Shown here: positions 1 through 11,040 of the stretch, piece by piece
Layout: each line of letters begins with the position of its first letter
Position numbering within the stretch: position 1 is the stretch's first letter
From: Nemertoderma westbladi
Taxonomy: Eukaryota; Xenacoelomorpha; Nemertodermatida; Nemertodermatidae
Direction of reading: 5' to 3'
DNA length: 50,798 nt
NCBI GenBank assembly: GCA_032718475.1
Contig: JAUCBJ010005936.1
Span: 1 to 50,798 of the forward strand
The notes under the pieces: generated by a model
Database searches by the model: none
The model's input: only the letters and a program-made list of their open reading frames with translations
What the model was told of the DNA's origin: nothing
Position numbers and translations under genes: made by a program

Positions 1-717
1 TATCTACTACATCCTAGGCTCTATCTTTACGGAGTTGCAGAGTCCTATACACTTCCCCAGTCTACCGCTAGAGGGTGAAATGTCTGAAAATTAACATCTT
101 CTCCAACTTTGTTATTTACAAACGGTTTAGACTGAAACTTGGTAGGCATCTACTACAGCATAGGCTCTACCTTTACGGAGTCGCAGAGTTGTATACAGTT
201 CCCCTATCTGCCGCTAGAGGGCGAATTGTCTGATAGTGAACACCTCATCCCAATTGGTTCTCTTTAATCCCTTTGAGCTGAAACTTGGCAGGAATCTACT
301 GCAGCATATTCTGTATCTTTACGGAGTCCCAGAGTCGTCTACAGTTCTTCAGTCTACCGCTAGAAGTCTGAATGTGAACATCTACACCAATTTTGTTATT
401 TACAATCTGTTTAAGCTGAAACTTGAAAGGCAGGCATTTTACTTCACCATAAACCCCACCTTTACCAAACTGCAGCGCCGTCTGCATTTCACCAGTCCGC
501 AGGTAGAGGGTGGATCTGAAAGTGATCATTTTCTGGAAATTTTGTTATTTACAATCTGACTAAAGTTGAAACTTGACAGTTATCTCTTATGGGGGTGGTG
601 TTTTATTTAATGATGGTGTCTGTTCCGTATGCAGTTCTCCAATCTCCCACACATATTCATATATCATCTGCACGTGCACTAGAAAGCTGTGGCCCGAAGG
701 GCCACAGGCTTTCTAGT
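1..717 (+). mobile_element. Helitron-like element E1, 3' part
   Basis: This is the right-hand part of a non-autonomous element whose left end lies outside the window. It holds about four degenerate ~145-bp repeats with CTCF-like cores (near 62, 208, 352 and 485), then a short unique tail, then the terminal hairpin 678-717 ending in CTTTCTAGT. Its sequence is close to the right half of E3: window base 1 aligns near 3790, and the hairpins align at an offset of about 4236. The CTAG|T end with a preceding GC-rich hairpin is what Helitrons show. No Rep/helicase coding is present, so it could also be another hairpin-ended satellite-like family. Confidence 0.6.
678..717. other. terminal hairpin of E1
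   Basis: Left arm ACTAGAAAGCTGTGGCCC and right arm GGGCCACAGGCTTTCTAGT pair with one bulged base around a GAA loop. It marks the junction with the next element, whose TATATATAAATATC start follows directly. Confidence 0.85.
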
Positions 718-1199
718 CTATATATATAAATATCATGTGTCTGTCTGTCTGTTTGTTTGTCTGTCCAAGCTATACGTTTCTACACACAAGCACCAATCTG
801 AGCTCGCGATACATCGAACGAAAGCTCTCGTCACGAGCACGTGCACTGTCGCTATCTCGAGTCTTATTTTACGCGTTTGTTTGCGTGAATGCAGATTTCG
901 TGAATTTGGTACCGGTAGCGCAGTAGGCCTAGCAGTTCATTCTGTCACTCTACATGTTGGGTCCGACTATTAGGCTACTTTTTGATACCAGACTTAATCT
1001 GTTCTAAATGATACTTTGCAGATCCGGTCCCGACCATAGATGCAGATTTCGTGAATTTGGTACCGTTAGCGCAGTAGGCCTAGCAGTTCATTCTGTCACT
1101 CTACATGTTGGGTTCGACTATTATTATTATGCTACTTTTTGATACCAGACTTAATCTGTTCTAAATGATACTTTGCAGATCTGTTCCCGACCATAGACT

Positions 1200-2480
1200 G
1201 TGTGTTTGGGAGGACACTGATCAATCTGCAGTTCTCCAGTCTGACGCTAGGGGGCGAAATATCCGAAACTGAAAACATCTCCCATTTCGTTATTATTAAA
1301 GCCTTTTAGCTGATACATGGTAGAGGTCTTTTACCCCATAGGCTGTGTGTTTGGGGAGGATGCTGACCAATCTGCAATTCCCCAGTCTGCCGCTAGGGGG
1401 AGAAATATCTGAAAGTGAAAACCTTATGCCATTTCTTTGTTTATAATGCTTTTTTGCTGATACTTGGCAGAGGCCTACTACACCATACAGCGTGTTTGGG
1501 GAGGAGCTAGAATCAGTCTGCATTTCTCCAGTCTACCGCTAGGGGGCCAAATATCTGAAAGTGAAAACCTTATCCCATTTCGTTATTAATGATGGTTTTA
1601 GGCTGACATTTGACAGATGCGTATTACACCATATGGTCTGTGTTTGTGGAGGACCCCCAACTACCTGCAGTTCCCCATTCGGCCGCTAGGGGGCAAAATA
1701 TCTGAAAGTGAAAACCTTATCCCATTTCGTTGTTTATACTACTTATAGGCTGATACTTGGCAGAGGTCTACTACACCATAGGCTGCGTGTTTGTGGAGAA
1801 CTCTGACCAATCTGCAATTCCTCTGTCTGCCACTAGGGGGCCAAATGTCTGAAAGTGAAAACCTTATCCCATTTCGTTATTAATAATGCTTTTAGGCTGA
1901 CACTTGGCAGATGTGTATTACACCATATGGTGTTTGTCTGTAGAGGACGCCCAAATACCTGCAGTTCTCAATTCGGCCGCTAGGGGGCGAAATATCAGAA
2001 AGTGAAAACCTTATCCCATTTCGTTGTTTATAATACTTATAGGCTGATACTTCGCAGAGGTCTACTACCCCATAGACTGCGTTTTTGTGGAGAACTTTGA
2101 CCAATCTGCAATTCCTCACTCTGCCGCTAGAGGGTGAAATGTCTGAAATGAAAACCTTCTCCCATTTCGTTGTTTCTAATGCTTTTTTTTATACTTGGGA
2201 AAGGTATACTACACCATAGGATGTGTGTTTGGGGCGGATGCTAACCAGTCTGCAGTTCTCCAGTATATGGCTAGAGGGTGCGAAATGTCTGAAAAGTGAA
2301 AACATTCTCACATTTATTTATTAAAAATGCTTTTAGGCTGAGACTTGGCAGAGGTCTACTGTACTACATCATTGGCTGCGTCTTTGGGAAGGACGGTGAC
2401 CAGTCTGCAGTTGTCCAGTCCGCCACTAGGGGACGAATTGTCTCAAAGTGAAATCCTTCTCCCATTTAAATTCTTTAGAG
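1200..2480 (+). repeat. ~145-bp tandem array, E2 core
   Basis: About nine units, each with this order: GATACTTGGCAGAGGTCTACTACACC, a GTGTTTG(G)GGAGGAC block, AATCTGCAGTTC, a CCGCTAGGGGGCG-type core, AATGTCTGAAAGTGAAAACC, then a CCCATTTCGTT block. Cores lie near 1238, 1386, 1525, 1681, 1830, 1975, 2122, 2265 and 2420, so spacing is about 140-155 bp. Units are roughly 80-90% alike by eye. Confidence 0.85.
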
Positions 2481-2795
2481 TTGATTCTTGGCAGCGATCT
2501 AAAAGTACTGTACAGTACCTACTAAACTAAATAAACTATAGGTTGTGTTTACGAGGATGTTCTACAGTTTAACCTTTTTCCATATTTTTACTATTTTGTA
2601 ATCCTTTGGAAATGATACTTGGTAGGCATTTACTATATACAACAAGCCTTATGTTGTACATAGTAAAGTTTGTAGTAAAATAGCTTCAGTAATTTTGTTT
2701 GAGAGAACACTCAATCATGTGACGTTTTGTTAAGTTAAGTTAAGTTAATTAATTAATTACAGAATTAATGTTTGGAATGGTGAATAGGCTTGTGA

Positions 2796-2835
2796 ACTAG
2801 AAAGCCGTGGCCCGAAGGGCCACTGGCTTTCTAGT
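2796..2835. other. terminal hairpin of E2
   Basis: Left arm ACTAGAAAGCCGTGGCCC, GAA loop, and right arm GGGCCACTGGCTTTCTAGT. One mismatch lies in the middle of the stem. Confidence 0.85.
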
Positions 2836-3589
2836 CTAATATATATAAATATCGATTGTCTGTCTGTCTGTGTGTTTGTCATCGGCTATACAATCGAACC
2901 CATCTCGATGAAATCTCGCTTGCTATATCTCGTTAGAAAGGTCTCGCCCTAACTCGTTGCAACGTAATACTCAGAGCCGTCTGAAGTTCGCCCGTCTGCC
3001 GCTAGAGGGCGATTTTCGTGATTTTCGGGCGAAATTTATCGAATTATTTCGGTTCTTCTATCGGTAATTAATGATTTAGAGGGCTAACATTTATCCCACC
3101 TGGTATAAAATTAACATGGGTAGATTCGCCGTGTCCCATTCTCACAAAGTTTTTATTTTATTCGAGTGTTTAATATAAATATGTATGATTATTTATTGAT
3201 TAAAAATCAAATAGTGTATAAATATGTCATATTCGCCAAGCACGATCGAATTGGCCTATTGGTATTGAATAGGGAAGGATTGTTTTCTGTATCATAGCAA
3301 CGTTAAGGTAATTATTGAACTCGCAGCTAGCTGGCTGGGCACAGATAAGGAGCAAGCAGGCTGGAGTGTTGATTGGGGTGGGTTTGGGTTGTCTATTGCG
3401 AATTGCTCAGAGTAATTCTGCTTTTTCAATCATTGGCTGCATGGAAGGAGAGGTTTATAACATTTTTGTTTTACTGTTATGAATATTAAAAGTAAAATAA
3501 TTATTTCTCTACGCCTGTACTTACTGTATTATTATTTTATCTAATATTATACATCTAATCTCGATGAGTGGTAGCTATATACTGCAGCA

Positions 3590-4780
3590 TAGGCTGTATA
3601 TTTCCGGAGTCACTGGGTTGTCTACAGTTCCCCAGTCTACCGTTAGAGGGCTAAATGTCTGAGAGTTAACATCTTCTCCAACTTTATTATTTACAATCCG
3701 TTTTGACTGAAACTTGGTAGGCATCTACTACAGCATAGGCTGAATCTTTACTGAGTCGCAGAGTCCCTTTTGAGCTGAAACTTGGCAGGTATCTACTACA
3801 TCCTAGGCTCTATCTTTACGGAGTTGCAGAGTCCTATACACTTCCCCAGTCTACCGCTAGAGGGTGAAATGTCTGAAAGTTACCATCTTCTCCAACTTTG
3901 TTATTTATAATCCATTTAGACTGAACTTGGTAGGCATCTACTACAGCATAGGCTATATCTTTACTGAGTCGCGCAGAGTTGTCTACATTACCCGCGTCTG
4001 CCGCTAGAGGGCGAAATGTATGAAAGTTAACATCTCCTCCAACTTTGTTATTTACAATCCTTTTAGACTGAAACTTGGTAGACATCTACTATAGCATAGG
4101 CTATATCTTTGTGGAGTAGTAGAGTCGTCTACAGTTCCACAGTCAGCCGCTAGAGGGGGAATTGTCTGATAGTGAAAACCTCATCCCATTTGGTTCTTTT
4201 TAATCATTTTGAGCTGAAACTTGGCAGGTATCTACTACATCATAGGCTGTATCTTTACGGAGTTGCAGAGTCCTTTACACTTCCCCAGTCTACCGCTAGA
4301 GGGTGAAATGTCTGAAAGTTAACATCTTCTCCAACTTTGTTATTTACTAACGGTTTACACTGAAACTTGGTAGGCATCTACTACAACATAGGCTGTACCT
4401 TTACGGATTCGCAGAGTTGTATACAGTCCCCCCATTTGACGCTAGAGGGCGAAATATCTGATAGTGAACACCTCATCCCATTTGGTTCTTTTTAATCCCT
4501 TTGAGCTGGAACTTGGCAGGAATCTACTACAGCATATTCTGTATCTTTACGGAGTCCTAGAGTCGTCTACAGTTCTTCAGTCTACCGCTAGAGGGTGAAA
4601 TGTTTGAATATGAACATCTACACCAATTTTGTTATTTACAATCTGTTTAAGCTGAAACTTGAAAGGCAGGCATTTTACTTCACCATAAACCCCATCTTTA
4701 CCAAACTGCAGCGCCGTCTGCATTTCACCAGTCCGCAGGTAGAGGGTGGATCTGAAAGTGATCATTTTCTGGAAATTTTG
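3590..4780 (+). repeat. ~145-bp tandem array, E3 core
   Basis: About eight units with cores near 3640, 3850, 3998, 4145, 4290, 4436, 4580 and 4735. Most belong to a subtype reading CCGCTAGAGGGTG or CCGCTAGAGGGCG, with TTAACATCTTCTCC after the core. The last unit is degenerate. The 3640-3850 interval contains an internal truncation. Confidence 0.82.
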
Positions 4781-4913
4781 TTATTTACAATCTGCCTAAA
4801 GTTGAAACTTGACAGTTATCTCTTATGGGGGTGGTGTTTTATTTAATTATGGTGTCTGTTCCGTATGCAGTTCTCAAATCTCCCACACATATTCATATAT
4901 CATCTGCACGTGC

Positions 4914-4953
4914 ACTAGAAAGCTGTGGCCCGAAGGGCCACAGGCTTTCTAGT
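4914..4953. other. terminal hairpin of E3
   Basis: Identical to the E1 hairpin, including the CACGTGC sequence just in front of it. Confidence 0.85.
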
Positions 4954-5449
4954 CTATATATATAAATATCATGTGTCTGTCTGTCTGTTTGTCTGTCCAA
5001 GCTATACGTTTCTACACACAAGCACAAATCGGAGCTCGCGATACATCGAACGAAAGCTCTCGTCACGAGCACGTGCACTGTCGCTATCTCGAGTCTTATT
5101 TTGCGCGTTTGTTTGCGTGAATGCAGATTTCGTGAATTTAGTACCGGTAGCGCGGTAGGCCTAGCAGTTCATTCTGTCACTCTACATGTTGGGTCTCGAC
5201 TATTATGCTACTTTTTGATGCGCATCTACGTGATGCAGACTGCCCCGAGCACATGGACGCGAAACGTGGTTATATCGAGGCTAATTTTATGTATCATTTA
5301 TGCGTGAATGCGTATTATTACTACTGTATTATTGTGGTCAAATTGGGCTATACCATAACCATTTTCGGCCAAATTACTGATCAACCGGTTACACCATCAG
5401 TCTCAATCTGTGATAATGCATATAATATAATATGATAAATGATACTTTG

Positions 5450-7030
5450 CAGATATATTCCTGACCATAGACTGCGTGTTTGGGAGGACACTGATCAATC
5501 TGCAGATCTCCTGTCTGCCGCTAGGGGGCGAGATGTCCGAAACTGAAAACCTTTTCCCATTTCGTTATTATTAAGGCCTTTTAATTGATACGTGGCAGAG
5601 GTATACTACACCATAGGCTGTATGTTTGCGGATGATGCTGACCAATCTTCAATTCCCCAGTCCGCCGCTAGGGGGAGAGATATCCGAAAGTGAAAACCTT
5701 ATCCCATGTCGTTGTTTCTAAGGCTTTTTTGCTGATACTTGGCAGAGATCTACTCTCCATAGACTGCGTGTTTGTGGAGAACTCTGGCCAATCTGCAATT
5801 CCTCTGTCTGCCGCTAGGGGGCGCAATGTCTGAAAGTGAAAACATTCACCCATTTCGTTATTTATAATGCTTTTTTGCTGGTACTTGGCAGAAGTCTACT
5901 ACACCATAGACTGCGTGTTTGTAGAGAACTCTGAATAATCTACAATTCCTCTGTCTGCCGGTAGGGGGCGCAATGTTTGAAAGTGAAAACCTTCACCCAT
6001 TTCGTTGTTTTTAATGCTTTTAGGCTGACACTTGGCAGATGTGTATTACACCATAGGGTGTGTGTCTGGAGAGGACGACGAACAACCTGCAGTTCTCTAT
6101 TCGGCCACTAGGGGGCGAATATCTGAATGTGAAAACCTTATCCCATTATTGATGTTTATAATGTTTTTAGGCTGATACTTGTCAGAGGTCTACTTCATCA
6201 AAGACTGCGTGTTTATGGAGAACGCTGACCAATCTGCAATAGCTCTTGTCTGCCGCTAGGGGGCGCAATGTCTGAAAGTGAAAACCTTTATGCATTTTAT
6301 TATTTATAATGCTTTTTTGCTGATACTTGGCAGTGGTCTACTACACCATAGGCTGTGTGTTTGGGGAGGAGCTAGAACCAGTCTGCATTTATCCAGTCTA
6401 CCGCTAGGGGGCCAAATGTCTTGAAAGTGAAAACCTTATCCCATTTCGTTATTAATATGCTTTCAGGCTGACACTTGCCAGATGTGTATTACACCATAGG
6501 GCGTGTATCTGGGGAGGACGCCGAACAAACTGCAGTTCTCCATTCGGCCGCTAGGGGGCGAAATGTCTGAAAGTGAAAACCCTCTCCCATTTCGATGTTT
6601 ATAATGCTTTTAGGCTGATGCTTGGCAGAGGTCTACTACACCATAGACTGCGTGTTTGAGGAAAACTCTGACCAATCTGCAATTTCTCAGTCTGCCGCTC
6701 GAGGGTGAAATGTCTGAAATGAAAACCTTCTCCCATTTCGTTGTTTCTAATGCTTTTTTTCTTATATTTGGGAAAGGTACTACACCATAGGGTGTGTGTT
6801 TGGGGCGGATGCTAACCAGTCTGCAGTTCTCCAGTATACTGCTAGGGTGCGAAATGTCTGAAAAGTGAAAACATTCTCACATTTATTTATTAAAAATGCA
6901 TTTAGGCTGATACTTGGCAGAGGTCTACTGTACGACATCATTGGCTGCGTCTTTGGGAAGGACGTTCACCAGTCTGCAGTTCCCCAGTCCGCCACTAGGG
7001 GACGAATTATCTGAAAGTGAAATCCTTCTC
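5450..7030 (+). repeat. ~145-bp tandem array, E4 core
   Basis: Eleven units with cores near 5515, 5665, 5808, 5955, 6100, 6250, 6400, 6548, 6693, 6838 and 6990. Those at 5808 and 6250 read CTGCCGCTAGGGGGCGC, the closest to the vertebrate CTCF core in the window. Confidence 0.85.
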
Positions 7031-7345
7031 CCATTTAAATTATTTAGAGTTGATTCTTGGCAGCGATCTAAAATTACTGTACAGTACCTACTAAATTTAC
7101 GAGGATGATAACCTGCAGTTCTACAGTTTAACCTTTTTCCATATTTTTACTATTTTGTAATCCTTTGGAAATGATACTTGGTAGGCATTTACTACAGTAT
7201 ATACAACAAGCCTTATGTTGTACATAGTAGTTTGTAGTAAAATAGCTTCAGTAATTTTGTTTGAGAGAACACTCAATCATGTGACGTTTTGTTAAGTTAA
7301 GTTAATTAATTAATCTAATGTTTGGAATGGTGAATAGGCTTGTGA

Positions 7346-7385
7346 ACTAGAAAGACGTGGCCCGAAGGGCCACGGGCTTTCTAGT
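7346..7385. other. terminal hairpin of E4
   Basis: Same plan as the E2 hairpin. The left arm reads ACTAGAAAGACGTGGCCC and the right arm GGGCCACGGGCTTTCTAGT. Confidence 0.85.
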
Positions 7386-8229
7386 CTATATATATAAATA
7401 TCCTCTGTCTGTCTGTGAGTCTGTGAGTCTATGAGTCTGTGAGTCTGTCCAAGCTATACACTCCGACACACGAGCACCAATCTGAGCGAATGATACATCG
7501 ATCGAAAGCTCTCGTCCCAAGCACGTAAACTATCGCTATCTCGAGGCTTATTTTACGCGTATGCTTGCGTGAATGCGTATTTTGTATTCGCTGCAACATG
7601 TTGTGTGATAAAATCTCAAAGTGATTCGAATATTCCTTTTGGCAGTACAGGCCTGGCAAAGCTGAGAGTTAGTTCGCAAGGCAGCTAGCTACTTGCAGAC
7701 CAATCATAGGTGGCCTGCAGCAGGCTGGGTTGGTTAAGTAGTAATCTCAATAAATAGGACCCAGCAGGAGAGTGGAGTGGATCTACTGTGATTGGTTCTT
7801 GACTTACATTGGTAAGAACAAGCAGTAAATCTTAGATTAGCTTTTTTTCAGTTCACATATTGTTTACAATCATAAACACAAAATTATTCAATTATTCATT
7901 TTTGCAATGTACCGGATGGGTGCTAGCGAGGTAGGCCTAGCAGGTCGTCAGTCCGTCATCCTACAAGTTGGATCTTGACTCTATCATGTGCGTGCACCTA
8001 TATAATGCAGACCATCCTCAGCCCGTGAACTTGAATTGTAAAGGCTATCTCGAGGCTGATTTTTTACACATTTACTTGATACTTGCATGAATGCGTCTTG
8101 GAGGTAAAATTGCATTATTCTGCAGTTGTTTTGTTATCGGAGAAATTACTGATCAGCAAGCAGGAAATTGTAACAGCAGTTATTGCATCATCGTAATTCG
8201 TAACCACTCTGCTGACACTTTGCAGAATA

Positions 8230-8790
8230 AATTCTACCTGACCATAGCTGCGTGTTGGGAGGACGCCGACCAGTTTGCGGTTCTTCAGTCTGCCACTAGG
8301 AGGCGAAATGTCTGAAAGTGAAAATCTTATCCTATTTTGTTATTAATAATGATTTTTAGCTGATACTTAGGTCCTTTACACAATATGTTTATAATGTTTT
8401 TTGCTGATACCAAGCAGAGTATACTACACCGTAGGGTGTGTATTTGGGCTTGGGGAGACGATGACTAATCTACAGTTCCCCATTCTGCCGCTATTAGGTG
8501 ATGAAATGTCTGAATGAGGAAACCTACAATTTTGTTATTTATGAATGCTTTTTTGCTGATACTTGGCACTTGGCAGAGGACTACTACACCATAGTCGTCA
8601 TGTTTGGGGAGGACGCTAACCAGTGCATAATTATGCAGTCTGCCACTAGGGGGCGAAATGTATGAAATTAGAACCTTCCATTTTAATACGATAGAGTTGC
8701 TGCAGTGACCTACTGCACTATAGATTATGTTTGCGAGGACGCTAACCACTACTCTGCAGTTATACAGTTTTCCACTAAGGGGAAAATATC
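8230..8790 (+). repeat. short ~145-bp array, E5 core
   Basis: About four diverged units with cores near 8290, 8490, 8640 and 8770. The core at 8490 has a small insertion and the one at 8770 is strongly changed. Confidence 0.7.
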
Positions 8791-9014
8791 ACACACAGTT
8801 TAAACCTTTTCACATTTTATTATTTGTAATCCATTGGAGGTGTTACTTGGAAGGTATCTACTACAACATAAAGCCTTATGTTTATTATTGTATGTAGCTG
8901 CAACTAAAACGGGATCAGTCTGTTAGTCGTATGTAAAGTTTTGTTAAGTTAATTAATTAATTTATTTATGTTTGATATTGTCCATTGATTGATTGATTGT
9001 ATAGAAGCTTGTGA

Positions 9015-9052
9015 ACTAGAAAGCCGTGGCCGAAGGCCACGGGCTTTCTAGT
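9015..9052. other. terminal hairpin of E5
   Basis: ACTAGAAAGCCGTGGCC pairs with GGCCACGGGCTTTCTAGT. It is two bases shorter in the stem than the other four. Confidence 0.8.
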
Positions 9053-9074
9053 TCTAATTAATAAATATACAATG

Positions 9075-9470
9075 TTCTAGAACGTTTTGTTTATCTCATA
9101 AGTAGCTTGGCAACAATGCAATGCCTACATGATAATACTAGTACATGGATATTAGGCCTAATAGATAATTAAAAGTTCTAAAACATTGTTTATTTATTAA
9201 ATAGAATAAATGGCCTACAGCGGAAACAAATAGATGCAACATTCGAATGCCCATATCTCAGCTATTTCCCAACCAAATACAAATATTTCTACATAATTTG
9301 GAATCCTTGCACTGTCAGCTTTCCACTAGTATTAACGGTGTAACGGAGACACCGTTTTTAAACGCTTGTAGCTGAAGAATGAAAGCAAAAATAAAAATTC
9401 TGGGTCACCCACTAAGGGGGAGGGAGATGAAACTACCAGTGCCGTTATAAACTATTAACATCGCTCCAAG
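9075..9470. repeat. solo copy of the 14151-15011 element arm
   Basis: The segment from TTCTAGAACGTTTTGTTTAT to GGTCACCCACTAAGG is a diverged copy of the loop plus one arm of the fold-back element at 14151-15011. Shared blocks are CCCATATCTCAGCTATTT, GGAGACACC, AACGCTTGTAGCT and GAATGAAAGCAAAAATAAA. Only one arm is present here, so it is a half element. Confidence 0.65.
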
Positions 9471-9622
9471 AGCCACCATAAATATAAGCTCACTTATTTG
9501 TAACATAATTTATGTCACTTTTACATTTATTTATACAGCAACTAATTTAATTTGTCCAGTTCCTATCACTTATAATGTATATACAATCATTTCGAAATGT
9601 TACAATTTTGGAATACAACTAC

Positions 9623-9760
9623 ATACATACTTTTTGCAAAGTACTTTACAGTGTTCTGATCCTCGTGGCTTTATTTTCACTCACTCACTAACGTTCGTTT
9701 GTGTACCAAAGCCACTCGGATCATCACACTGTAAAGTGCTACTTTACACATAAGTATGTA
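9623..9760. repeat. imperfect fold-back hairpin
   Basis: Arms of about 50 bp (around 9623-9676 and 9705-9760) share CATACTT, GTAAAGT, CACTGTAAAG and GATCCxxGTGGCTTT blocks in inverted orientation. The loop contains CACTCACTCACTAACG. The right end resembles 27105-27145, so both belong to one small element family. Confidence 0.6.
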
Positions 9761-10183
9761 AATAGTTATTACATTCATACCGGTAACATCATAGGTACAT
9801 ATTACATAATACTTCCAGCCACCCACCAATTTTTATACTAGCTATAGTTCTTTTTTTATAAATTCTTTGAAAATGTGAGCTGTTGTTAGCTAATTATTAA
9901 TAATGTTCTAGAATAAATATTTCATTCTAGAACTTTTTAGAAAGGTTAAAAATTCCCATATAGGCCTATACTAGCTAATTGTTGTATTTTTAATTTTTTA
10001 TAAGTTCTAGAACATTAATTTTATTCTAGAAAAATTTCTAAAAAGTTAAAAATCATTAGATAAATAGATATATTTATTTATACATTATGTAAAAACAATA
10101 ACAAATACACCAAACAAAGTACAGGTATTGTCCAACATAACATATAGGATTACCCCTAAAGCTTTGCAACTTATTTCCAAGGA
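9761..10183. other. AT-rich spacer with TTCTAGAA palindromes
   Basis: No gene is visible. The palindrome TTCTAGAA occurs four times here (near 9905, 9927, 10007 and 10024) within otherwise AT-rich sequence. Confidence 0.5.
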
Positions 10184-10724
10184 CCCCTGTAACAGAAAGC
10201 TGGTCCCTGTACCAGAAAACTGGTCCCTGTACCAGAATGCTAGTCCCTGTACCCGAAAGCTGGTCCCTGTACCAGAATGCTGGTCCATGTACCAGAATGC
10301 TAGTCCCTGTACCAGAATGCTGGTCCCTGTACCAGAAAGCTGGTCCCTGTACCAGAAAGCTGGTTCCTGTTTCCTGTACCAGAAAGCTGGTCCCTATACC
10401 AGAAAGCTGGTCCCTGTACCAGAAAGCTGGTTCCTGTACCAGAAAGCTGGTCCTTGTACTAGAAAGCTGGTCCCTGTATCAGAAAGCTGGTCCCTATACC
10501 AGAAAGCTGGTCCCTGTACCAGAAAGCTGGTTCCTGTACCAGAAAGCTGGTCCTTGTACTAGAAAGCTGGTCCCTATACCTGAAAGCTGGTCCCTGTACC
10601 AGAAAGCTGGTTCCTGTACCAGAAAGCTGGTCCTTGTACTAGAAAGCTGGTCCCTATACCAGAAAGCTGGTCCCTGTACCAGAAAGCTGGTTGGTCCCTG
10701 TACCAGAAAGCTGATACAGGGACC
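10184..10724. repeat. 20-bp minisatellite
   Basis: About 26 copies of a unit reading CCTGTACCAGAAAGCTGGTC with few substitutions. Each unit contains ACCAG and CTGGT in inverted positions, so single strands can fold repeatedly. Long open frames on both strands exist only because the 20-bp unit lacks stops; I do not call them genes. Confidence 0.93.
10693..10724. other. hairpin closing the 20-bp array
   Basis: GGTCCCTGTACCAG, loop AAAG, then CTGATACAGGGACC. The 14-bp stem has one mismatch. The last unit is inverted relative to the array. Confidence 0.75.
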
Positions 10725-11040
10725 ATTTACTAAATTTAAATTTATTAAATTTATATATAGGAAACTTTGTTGGGAAATTGAGAAATTGCCACTGTGCGTA
10801 CTTGATATCAACTGGTTTAATTATGGTATTCGGTAGGCCCCTATATATTGGATTTACATTAAAGCTATAGATATTCAATGCACTGTTGACTACGAGTTCA
10901 AAGTACATCACTAAGTTACTTACAGTACTATGACCACAGTGTTTAGTTTACAATTATCACAGTCAAGACATTATATGAAGGGTTGTTAGTTCCATTTTTA
11001 GGGGTGCTTTTAGGTTAAGAAAATGTTACAGAGTATTGAG
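10725..11040. other. noncoding spacer, 3' side of the 202-aa ORF
   Basis: AT-rich sequence with no recognisable gene. It lies downstream of the minus-strand ORF and probably holds its 3' UTR; TTTATT at about 10740 would read AATAAA on the minus strand. Confidence 0.35.

Larger units (their letters stand above)
718..2835 (+). mobile_element. Helitron-like element E2 with internal tandem repeats
   Basis: The element starts directly after the hairpin of E1 with a TATATATAAATATC stretch and a (TCTG)n microsatellite. A left unique part follows (about 760-1200). It contains a direct duplication of about 95-120 bp around 890-1010 and 1040-1195. Then come nine ~145-bp repeats (about 1200-2480), a right unique tail containing TTAAGTTAAGTTAATTAATT, and the hairpin 2796-2835. 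The order of microsatellite, left unique region, tandem core and 3' hairpin resembles HINE/Helentron-type non-autonomous elements such as those described from bivalves and insects. No coding sequence was found; short ORFs here are repeat translations. Confidence 0.6.
2836..4953 (+). mobile_element. Helitron-like element E3
   Basis: It begins after the E2 hairpin with TATATATAAATATC and TCTG repeats. The left unique part (about 2880-3560) differs from that of E2 and E4. It carries one isolated CTCF-like core near 2997 (CTGCCGCTAGAGGGCG). The tandem core (about 3590-4780) has about eight ~145-bp units of the GAGGG subtype. The right tail (about 4780-4910) and hairpin 4914-4953 match E1 almost base for base. 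Its length happens to equal that of E2, at 2118 bp. Confidence 0.58.
4954..7385 (+). mobile_element. Helitron-like element E4
   Basis: The left part (about 4954-5450) matches the left part of E2, including the TCTG tract and the conserved blocks around GAACGAAAGCTCTCGTC and CGCTATCTCGAG. The tandem core (about 5450-7030) has eleven ~145-bp units of the AGGGGGCG subtype. The tail matches E2, ending in hairpin 7346-7385. E1+E2 and E3+E4 therefore look like two copies of one dimeric block. Confidence 0.58.
7386..9052 (+). mobile_element. Helitron-like element E5, last of the row
   Basis: It starts with TATATATAAATATCC and a TCTG/GAGTCTGT tract and contains the block GAAAGCTCTCGTCC shared with E2 and E4. 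The middle part (about 7600-8230) is largely private. Only about four diverged ~145-bp units follow (about 8230-8790). It ends in hairpin 9015-9052, which has a shortened loop region (GTGGCCGAAGGCCAC). Flanking DNA after 9052 is unrelated to the element start, so the row ends here. Confidence 0.55.

Noticed and set aside
236-8749. Many 60-107 codon ORFs in the first 9 kb
   Set aside because: They are translations of the ~145-bp repeats and hairpin flanks, appear in several copies with different breaks, and have no domain.
10085-10836. ORFs with LVPVPESWSLYQKAG-type repeats on both strands
   Set aside because: Translation of the 20-bp minisatellite; 20 is not a multiple of three, so all three frames show the same cycling pattern.
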